A stretch of DNA of 7,841 nt from Oscillospiraceae bacterium. Lineage in GTDB: Bacteria > Bacillota > Clostridia > Oscillospirales > Oscillospiraceae. The notes under the pieces were generated by a model. It saw only the letters and a list, made by a program, of their open reading frames with translations. It was not told where the DNA came from and made no database searches. The first letter of the stretch is position 1. Each line of letters opens with the position of its first letter. The position numbers were made by a program, and so were the translations under genes. Positions 1 through 3,667 of this stretch are shown here, one piece after another. The stretch is from positions 1 to 7,841 of the forward strand of contig JAEDLP010000084.1 of NCBI GenBank assembly GCA_016295225.1, given 5' to 3'.

Positions 1-261
1 GCCACCGGCGGCGGCTGCGTCACCCGGCCGGAGAACTATCCCCTGCTCCACCAGAACGGCGTCATCTTCTTCCTGGAGCGGGAGCTGTCCAAGCTGCCCA
101 AGAAGGGCCGTCCCCTGTCCCTGCGGGGGAACCTCCAGGACATGTATACCATCCGCCTGCCCATGTACCGCCGGTTCGCGGATATCATCGTCCCCAACGA
201 CAGCGACCCGGCCACCGTGGCCCGCAATATGGAGGAAGCCTATGAACATTTTAGTGATTAA
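1..261 (+). CDS. aroK: Shikimate kinase, C-terminal part (5' end outside window)
   Basis: Eighty-six codons of an open frame that enters from the left edge and stops at TAA 259-261. It begins with ATGGGCVTR, the glycine-rich shikimate-binding turn of shikimate kinases. It continues with GRPLS (the usual RPLL position) and RLPMYRRFAD, the R-x-P-L/M-Y motif whose arginine contacts shikimate. These enzymes phosphorylate shikimate at the 3-hydroxyl with ATP in the cytoplasm, the fifth step of the chorismate pathway. The P-loop half lies outside the window, so I cannot tell whether this is a free kinase or the C-terminal domain of a shikimate dehydrogenase-kinase fusion, which occurs in clostridia. 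The aroQ start lies inside its last codons (20-base overlap), so the two are co-transcribed and probably translationally coupled. The family call is firm; the domain arrangement is open. Confidence 0.85.
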   Translation, partial: ATGGGCVTRPENYPLLHQNGVIFFLERELSKLPKKGRPLSLRGNLQDMYTIRLPMYRRFADIIVPNDSDPATVARNMEEAYEHFSD

Positions 262-676
262 CGGCCCCAACCTGAACATGCTGGGCATTCGGGAGCCTGA
301 CCTCTACGGCAAGGCCGACTACGCCGCCCTGGTGAAGCTGGTGGAGGACACCTGTGCCCGGGAGGGCATCGACGTGGAGATTTTCCAGTCCAACCACGAG
401 GGGGCCATTGTGGACAAGATCCAGGAGGCCTATGGGAAGAAGGACGGCATCGTCATCAACCCCGCCGCCTACACCCACACCAGCGTGGCCATCCTGGACG
501 CTCTGAAGGCGGTCTCCCTGCCCGCCGTGGAGATCCACATCTCCGATGTGTCCCAGCGGGAGGACTTCCGTCAGGTGTCCTACGCCGGGATGGCCTGCAT
601 CAAGACCTTCATGGGCCTGGGCCTGGAGGGCTACCGCCAGGCCATTCTGTACTTGAAGGAGTATCTGAACCAGTAG
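242..676 (+). CDS. aroQ: 3-dehydroquinate dehydratase, type II
   Basis: A complete 144-residue protein of the usual type II length. It removes water from 3-dehydroquinate to give 3-dehydroshikimate in the shikimate pathway; the family forms dodecamers and is unrelated to the Schiff-base type I enzyme. Visible signatures are the N-terminal INGPNLNMLG (residues 6-15), the catalytic-loop tyrosine in DLYG (Tyr22), QSNHEG (49-54), NPAAYTH (73-79) and the substrate-binding HISD (99-102) followed by REDFR. Where many members have HxSN this one has HISD. The ATG at 242 is supported by GGAGG at 231-235 with a 6-base spacer. The start lies inside the upstream shikimate kinase gene (20-base overlap), and aroQ appears to be the last gene of the operon. 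Its TAG stop falls within a palindromic element that runs to 749. Identification is very secure. Confidence 0.97.
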   Translation: MNILVINGPNLNMLGIREPDLYGKADYAALVKLVEDTCAREGIDVEIFQSNHEGAIVDKIQEAYGKKDGIVINPAAYTHTSVAILDALKAVSLPAVEIHISDVSQREDFRQVSYAGMACIKTFMGLGLEGYRQAILYLKEYLNQ

Positions 677-749
677 GGCGGGGGCTTGCTCCCGCCGTCC
701 GACGTGGAGGGTATCGCAACGTGGCGGGCGCTTCGTGAAGTGCCCCTAC
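673..749. repeat. Palindromic intergenic element with terminal inverted repeats
   Basis: A 77-base segment that begins GTAGGG (673-678) and ends CCCTAC (744-749), a perfect 6-base terminal inverted repeat. Inside are two further hairpins: GGCGGG/CCCGCC (677-682 with 691-696) and an 8-bp stem, GGGCGCTT/AAGTGCCC (726-733 with 738-745, one G-T pair), with a CGTG loop. The outer and inner stems share bases, so they are alternative folds. The aroQ stop codon lies within the left terminus. The architecture resembles the short GTAGGG...CCCTAC dispersed repeats I associate with genomes of this bacterial group. Copy number cannot be seen from one window. Confidence 0.5.
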
Positions 750-756
750 AACAAGC

Positions 757-808
757 AAAAAACCCCCTGGTCATCCAACGGTGTTTCGTTGGGTAACCAG
801 GGGGTTTT
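757..808. terminator. Bidirectional terminator between aroQ and the convergent kinase gene
   Basis: A long hairpin. The outer stem AAAACCCCCTGGT (759-771) pairs perfectly with ACCAGGGGGTTTT (796-808), and the inner stem CCAACG (775-780) pairs with CGTTGG (787-792). It starts two bases beyond the stop of the minus-strand gene and 80 bases after the aroQ stop. Reading plus, it ends in TTTT; reading minus, it ends in a run of six T. It can therefore serve both converging transcripts, with the stronger U tract on the minus strand. Confidence 0.85.
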
Positions 809-809
809 A

Positions 810-1406
810 TCAGTCCTTGTTGATCCGCATGCGGATGTAGTGCTCCAGCAGATCCACCGTGCCGTCGATGCCCAGGGGGGTGGAGCTGACGCACAGGTGA
901 TAGTTGACCGCGTCGCCCCAGTCGCCGGTGCAGTTTTCGTTGTGGTAGGACCGGCGGCGCTTATCCCGCTTGTGCATGTAGTCGGCGGCCTCCTTTTGGG
1001 AGAATCCGTGGCGGGCCATGAGTCGGGTAATGCGGGCATCCGGGTCGCCGTAGATGAAGAGGGAGGTCACGCACGGGTAGTCGGCCAGGACGCTCTCCGC
1101 GCACCGGCCCACGATGACGAAGGACTTGCCGCTGTCGGCCTTCTCCCGCAGCCAGGCGGTCTCGATGGCGAAAACGCCGGCCTCCATGGAGTTGTTCAGC
1201 CCCTTGACGCTCCGGCCGAAGAGATGGCTTCTGGGGGCCTCATCAAACTTTCGGAGGACCTTTTCGTCCAGTTTCTTGTCCTTGGCGATCTCAGCCAGCA
1301 GGTTTACGTCATATACAGGCAGAGAAAAACGGGCCGCCAGCTTTTCGGCGATCTCGTGGCCTCCGCTGCCGGATTCCCGGCCCAGGGTAATAATGATCTG
1401 TTTCAT
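810..1406 (-). CDS. Cytidylate-kinase-like P-loop kinase
   Basis: A 198-residue protein of the cytidylate kinase-like family (Pfam Cytidylate_kin2 type). It starts with a beta strand and a P-loop-like segment, GRESGSGGHE (residues 9-18), with the glycine-rich pattern typical of this family rather than the classical GxxGxGKS. FVIVGRCAESVLADYP in the middle and a basic lid segment (KRDKRRRSYH) followed by TGDWGD and NYHLCVSS are further family hallmarks. Members are assumed to be cytoplasmic nucleoside monophosphate kinases, but most, including this one, have no proven substrate, so I do not assign cmk. The start is supported by AAAGGAGG about 10 bases upstream. It is monocistronic: its own promoter lies at 1439-1467 and the terminator follows the TGA stop directly. 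Family confident, substrate unknown. Confidence 0.85.
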   Translation of the reverse strand: MKQIIITLGRESGSGGHEIAEKLAARFSLPVYDVNLLAEIAKDKKLDEKVLRKFDEAPRSHLFGRSVKGLNNSMEAGVFAIETAWLREKADSGKSFVIVGRCAESVLADYPCVTSLFIYGDPDARITRLMARHGFSQKEAADYMHKRDKRRRSYHNENCTGDWGDAVNYHLCVSSTPLGIDGTVDLLEHYIRMRINKD

Positions 1407-1438
1407 GGGGGGAGTCCTCCTTTTTCCTTGTTTTCCTC

Positions 1439-1467
1439 ATTATCGCAAAGGCGGGAAGAAAAATCAA
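1439..1467 (-). promoter_or_regulatory. Sigma-A-type promoter for the cytidylate-kinase-like gene
   Basis: On the minus strand the sequence reads TTGATT (1467-1462), a 17-base spacer, then GATAAT (1444-1439). Spacing is optimal, with 4/6 and 5/6 matches to TTGACA and TATAAT. The -10 lies 32 bases upstream of the ATG. Confidence 0.65.
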
Positions 1468-1531
1468 TGGGGAGGGGGATAAAAATGGGACAAGTTCAGG
1501 GACACCAGTACCCAAAGGCGGTACAGCCCGG

Positions 1532-1574
1532 AAAAAGTACCCTCCCCCGTTCCTTGACGGAACCGGCGGAGGGT
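1532..1574 (-). terminator. Second hairpin terminator downstream of the tRNA pair
   Basis: ACCCTCC (1539-1545) pairs with GGAGGGT (1568-1574). The stem continues inward as CC/GG and GTTCC/GGAAC (1549-1553 with 1559-1563), with one bulge and one C-C mismatch. Read on the minus strand, the stem is followed by AC and five T. It lies about 100 bases beyond the tRNA-proximal hairpin and could back it up. Read on the plus strand the trailing sequence has only a late TTTT, so the minus orientation is preferred. Confidence 0.5.
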
Positions 1575-1640
1575 GGTATGGTTTTAATAGAATGTTTGTT
1601 CGATTGTCGCTGCTTCGATTTTGGGGGATTTAGATCCACG

Positions 1641-1678
1641 AAAAGTAAGATCCCGAACACGATTGCGTTCGGGATCTT
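1641..1678 (-). terminator. Terminator directly after tRNA-Tyr
   Basis: AAGATCCCGAAC (1647-1658) is perfectly complementary to GTTCGGGATCTT (1667-1678), with an 8-base loop. On the minus strand the hairpin abuts the encoded CCA of tRNA-Tyr (its last base is shared) and is followed by TACTTTTC. This is a factor-independent terminator for the two-tRNA transcript, and the hairpin may also define the 3' processing site. Confidence 0.8.
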
Positions 1679-1762
1679 GGTGGAGGAGGGTGGATTCGAA
1701 CCACCGAAGTCGTCGACAACAGATTTACAGTCTGCCCCCTTTGGCCACTCGGGAACTCCTCC
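1678..1762 (-). tRNA. tRNA-Tyr (anticodon GTA)
   Basis: A class II tRNA of 82 bases plus an encoded CCA (plus-strand TGG at 1678-1680). The acceptor stem GGAGGAG (1762-1756) pairs with CTCCTCC (1688-1682), with discriminator A at 1681. The anticodon arm CAGACTGTAAATCTG presents GTA. A long variable arm follows, as expected for tRNA-Tyr, and the T arm GGTGGTTCGAATCCACC is intact. It lies 9 bases after tRNA-Thr in the same transcript. Confidence 0.96.
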
Positions 1763-1771
1763 ATATTCAAT

Positions 1772-1847
1772 TGGAGCTGGTGGACGGACTCGAACCCCCG
1801 ACCTGCTGATTACAAATCAGCTGCTCTACCAACTGAGCTACACCAGC
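1772..1847 (-). tRNA. tRNA-Thr (anticodon TGT)
   Basis: A 73-base tRNA plus an encoded CCA (plus-strand TGG at 1772-1774). The acceptor stem GCTGGTG (1847-1841) pairs with CACCAGC (1782-1776), with discriminator T. The D arm contains AGCTCAGTTGGTAGAGC, the anticodon stem GCTGA/TCAGC carries the loop TTTGTAA (anticodon TGT, reading ACN codons, especially ACA), and the T arm contains GGTTCGAGTCC. It is the first gene of the two-tRNA operon. Confidence 0.96.
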
Positions 1848-1889
1848 TTGTTTGCTGTTGTCGTTGCCATGTCGTCCGCAGCGATGACT

Positions 1890-1918
1890 ACTATATCAGA
1901 CAGTCCCCGATTTGTCAA
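1890..1918 (-). promoter_or_regulatory. Strong sigma-A promoter for the tRNA-Thr/tRNA-Tyr operon
   Basis: On the minus strand: a perfect TTGACA (1918-1913), a 17-base spacer, then TATAGT (1895-1890). The tRNA-Thr 5' end lies 42 bases past the -10, leaving a short leader for RNase P removal. This near-consensus promoter suits a stable RNA operon. It also occupies the bases a plus-strand TTG start at 1912 would use, which argues against that start. Confidence 0.85.
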
Positions 1919-1935
1919 CAGGTTTTTTCAAAAAA

Positions 1936-2343
1936 ATGAAAACTTTTTTTCAAGAGTCGAAAGTATGGGCCCCATTCCAGGATCGCCAGCGGGAACCGCC
2001 CCGCTTTTTTTGCGCCGGATGCGGGCAGGAACAGTACGAGTACGACCGGTGGGACCGGGGCCTCTGCGCCCTGTGCCGCCGCCGGGAGAGAAAACGAGAG
2101 GAGGATGCTATGACCTTACAGGAGATGTCCGTGGACTATCGGGTCCAGGCCCAGACCCTCCACGGACGCATCCGGGAACTGCGGGAGCTTGAGAAGAGAA
2201 CAGGGTCCCCCCTGGAGCAGGCGGAGCTGAACAGGCGCATCCGGGCGCTGTCCGTCCTGTGGCGGGAGAACCGGGAGCTGGCAGAACATTTGGAGCGCTA
2301 CTACGAAAGGGGGTATTGCCGGAATGGCAAGTATACGATCTAA
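1936..2343 (+). CDS. Zinc-ribbon and coiled-coil small protein of unknown function
   Basis: I do not recognise a named family. From the ATG at 1936 the product is 135 residues. Residues 26-47 form a four-cysteine zinc-ribbon pattern, CAGC-x14-CALC, followed by a strongly basic linker (RRRERKRE). From residue 59 on, it is a long charged helix rich in Arg, Glu and Leu that looks coiled-coil, ending in a tyrosine/glycine-rich tail. The ATG at 1936 sits in an A-rich tract with no Shine-Dalgarno. An in-frame ATG at 2110 has an excellent one (GAGGAGG, 5-base spacer) and would give a 77-residue protein made only of the helical part. The cysteine pattern and GC-rich third positions upstream of 2110 suggest that this part is also translated. 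It overlaps the next gene by 20 bases, so the two probably work together. Start uncertain; function unknown. Confidence 0.65.
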   Translation: MKTFFQESKVWAPFQDRQREPPRFFCAGCGQEQYEYDRWDRGLCALCRRRERKREEDAMTLQEMSVDYRVQAQTLHGRIRELRELEKRTGSPLEQAELNRRIRALSVLWRENRELAEHLERYYERGYCRNGKYTI

Positions 2344-2665
2344 ACGGAACGGCTGGTATACCAAGGACTGGGAGGCCTATACCAGACAGACGTCGGACCA
2401 GCCCGACCAGGCTTATCAGGCCCTGCGGGACAAACTGGCCCTGGCGCTGCGGGAGGAAGTTACCCCCCGCCAGCGGGAAATCATAGACCTCTACTACGGC
2501 GAGGAGCTGAACATGCGGGAGATCGCCCAGCGGCTGGGCGTGGACCGCAGCACCGTCTCCCGGACCCTGAAGCGGGGGGAAGACCGGGTCCGGCGGTGCC
2601 TGCGGTACAGCCGGGACGACCTGCTGGACCAGGGAGGACGAAAAAGGCCGAGAAATCATCATTGA
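2324..2665 (+). CDS. Small sigma-70 region-4-like helix-turn-helix protein
   Basis: A 113-residue protein. The centre, TPRQREIIDLYYGEEL followed by NMREIAQRLGVDRSTVSRTLKRG (about residues 47-85), is a clear sigma-70 region 4 helix-turn-helix, with the second helix at VDRSTVSRTLKR. Nothing resembling region 2 (the -10 melting domain) is present: the first 45 residues are a polar, tryptophan-containing segment. By itself it is therefore unlikely to be a full sigma factor. It may be a transcription regulator, or may need a partner to supply the missing part. The start is supported by AAGGGGG about 10 bases upstream. Its first 20 bases overlap the preceding zinc-ribbon gene in another frame, implying translational coupling. 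Its TGA stop overlaps the TTGACA of the promoter for the HD gene. Fold confident; target and role unknown. Confidence 0.85.
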   Translation: MASIRSKRNGWYTKDWEAYTRQTSDQPDQAYQALRDKLALALREEVTPRQREIIDLYYGEELNMREIAQRLGVDRSTVSRTLKRGEDRVRRCLRYSRDDLLDQGGRKRPRNHH

Positions 2666-2704
2666 CAAGGAGGGTGTTTTCGTAGGATAATACATAGTAT
2701 TATC
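2662..2704 (+). promoter_or_regulatory. Promoter with a palindromic operator candidate upstream of the HD gene
   Basis: A perfect TTGACA (2662-2667) is followed after 18 bases by GATAAT (2686-2691, 5/6). A perfect inverted repeat, GATAATAC-ATA-GTATTATC (2686-2704), covers the -10 and the expected start site. Such placement is typical of a repressor operator, although a short RNA hairpin at the transcript 5' end is an alternative. The -35 box overlaps the stop codon of the upstream region-4 gene. Confidence 0.65.
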
Positions 2705-2730
2705 ATCACCGAGGAAAAGGGGGACGTCCC

Positions 2731-3348
2731 ATGCCTGAAAACCGAATGTTATCCCTGCTGGAAGTGGGAGACTGGGGAGAAGACGCCGCGCTCATCCAGG
2801 GCCTGAAAGAGTGGGAGTTTTACCCCCTGCTGCTGGAAACCTACCGCACCATGGACGAGAATGCTTTGTATAAGAGTCGGGTCCACGGCAGCGGCCATAT
2901 CCACCGGACCCTCCTCTTCGCCGCGCTCATCTCCTGGAAGGAGGGGCTGGCTGAGGAGGATGTGCGCCAGTATTTCCGGGCGGCCTGCTACCACGATGTG
3001 GGCCGGACCTTTGACGGGTTCGACCTCTACCACGGGGTTCGGTCCTCTCTGCAGCTGGAGGATCTCACCGGCCAGACCGGGGAGGCCCTGGTGGAACTGA
3101 AAGCGGCGGTTACCGCCCACGCCCACCCGGACGCCGACATGGAGAGCATCCTGCGGTCCTTCCAGCCGGAGGACTACGACCGGACGGTGGAGCTCACCTG
3201 CCTGCTGAAGGACGCGGACAACCTGGACCGGGTGCGGCTGAAGGACCTGGACGCCAAGTTCATCCGCCACCAGTCCGCCAAGGAACTGGTTCCCTTCGCC
3301 TGGCGGCTGCTGGATCTGGACCAGGCCTGGAAGAACCGGGACAAGTGA
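2731..3348 (+). CDS. HD-domain metal-dependent phosphohydrolase
   Basis: A 205-residue protein of the HD superfamily. The metal-binding set is visible: His56 in SGHIHRT, the His88-Asp89 doublet in CYHDVGRT, His101 in LYHGVRSS, the histidines of TAHAHPD (130 and 132), and the late aspartates in LLKDADNLDRVRL (161/163). The order H...HD...H...D is that of active HD phosphohydrolases, which bind one or two divalent metals and hydrolyse nucleotides or other phosphoesters. No signal peptide, membrane segment, GAF or RelA partner domain is present, so it should be a free cytoplasmic enzyme. The substrate cannot be read from the sequence. The start has AAAAGGGGG about 7 bases upstream. It is transcribed from the palindrome-bearing promoter at 2662-2704 and closed by the terminator at 3364. 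Family secure, substrate unknown. Confidence 0.88.
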   Translation: MPENRMLSLLEVGDWGEDAALIQGLKEWEFYPLLLETYRTMDENALYKSRVHGSGHIHRTLLFAALISWKEGLAEEDVRQYFRAACYHDVGRTFDGFDLYHGVRSSLQLEDLTGQTGEALVELKAAVTAHAHPDADMESILRSFQPEDYDRTVELTCLLKDADNLDRVRLKDLDAKFIRHQSAKELVPFAWRLLDLDQAWKNRDK

Positions 3349-3363
3349 AGAACGCAACGTATG

Positions 3364-3393
3364 AAAACGGCCGTGGGAAACCACGGCCGTTTT
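3364..3393 (+). terminator. Terminator of the HD gene
   Basis: A perfect 13-bp stem, AAAACGGCCGTGG (3364-3376) with CCACGGCCGTTTT (3381-3393), closed by a stable GAAA tetraloop, 15 bases after the stop codon. The A/T ends make it potentially bidirectional. Confidence 0.88.
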
Positions 3394-3395
3394 AA

Positions 3396-3428
3396 CTTGT
3401 CGAGGAAGGCAAAGGCTTTTCCGACAAG
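3396..3428. other. Imperfect hairpin carrying two Spo0A-box-like heptamers
   Basis: CTTGTCG (3396-3402) pairs with CGACAAG (3422-3428), and the inner part is extended by G-T and A-T pairs. The arms contain TGTCGAG (3398-3404) and TCCGACA (3420-3426). Each is 6/7 to the Spo0A box (TGTCGAA or its complement), and they are inverted, 22 bases apart. It lies between two terminators, about 180 bases before the spoIIE -10 box. Whether it acts as RNA, as a DNA site or not at all is unclear. Confidence 0.35.
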
Positions 3429-3432
3429 CTGT

Positions 3433-3470
3433 GCGGCGTGCGAACTTTCGCACGCCGCGGTTTTTCTTTT
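3433..3470 (+). terminator. Second terminator in the HD-spoIIE intergenic region
   Basis: An 11-bp perfect GC-rich stem, GCGGCGTGCGA (3433-3443) with TCGCACGCCGC (3448-3458), loop ACTT, followed by GG, TTTTT, C and TTTT. This is a textbook intrinsic terminator on the plus strand. It either backs up the first one or ends a separate short transcript. Apart from these hairpins and the promoter before spoIIE, I see nothing coding in 3349-3667. Confidence 0.8.
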
Positions 3471-3578
3471 CCCGTCCCTCTTCGTCCGGCGGTTTTCAGG
3501 AAAAGTTCCCAATCCCCGGCGAAGGGGGCGATTCCGAGGAAAATGCTGGAGAAAGCCCCTCTTTTTCCCCATCCACCC

Positions 3579-3612
3579 TCCGACATCCTTTTTTGTCCGC
3601 CCTGCGTATAAT
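3579..3612 (+). promoter_or_regulatory. Candidate Spo0A-dependent promoter of spoIIE
   Basis: A perfect -10 box, TATAAT (3607-3612), has no usable -35 at 16-18 bases. Instead TCCGACA (3579-3585), 6/7 to the Spo0A box TTCGACA, lies 21 bases upstream of it. In Bacillus subtilis the spoIIE and spoIIG promoters use sigma-A with an unusually long spacer (21-22 bases) and Spo0A boxes at the -35 region, so the arrangement fits. Transcription would start near 3619, about 49 bases before the ATG. Confidence 0.6.
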
Positions 3613-3667
3613 CTGGGCACACGGAACATAAACCAACAGGTTGGCCAATAGAATGGGAGGGATCGTC

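Noticed and set aside
1912..1935. TTG at 1912 as the start of the zinc-ribbon gene
   Set aside because: It lies inside the -35 region of the divergent tRNA promoter and has no ribosome binding site. The ATG at 1936 or 2110 is more plausible.
735..2192. A 485-codon plus-strand open frame
   Set aside because: It runs antisense through the cytidylate-kinase-like gene and both tRNAs, contains terminator hairpins, and its product resembles no protein. It is a chance open frame.
3641..3667. TTG at 3641 or ATG at 3653 as the spoIIE start
   Set aside because: Neither has a Shine-Dalgarno at a usable distance. The sequence GGGAGG within this extension is itself the ribosome binding site for the ATG at 3668.
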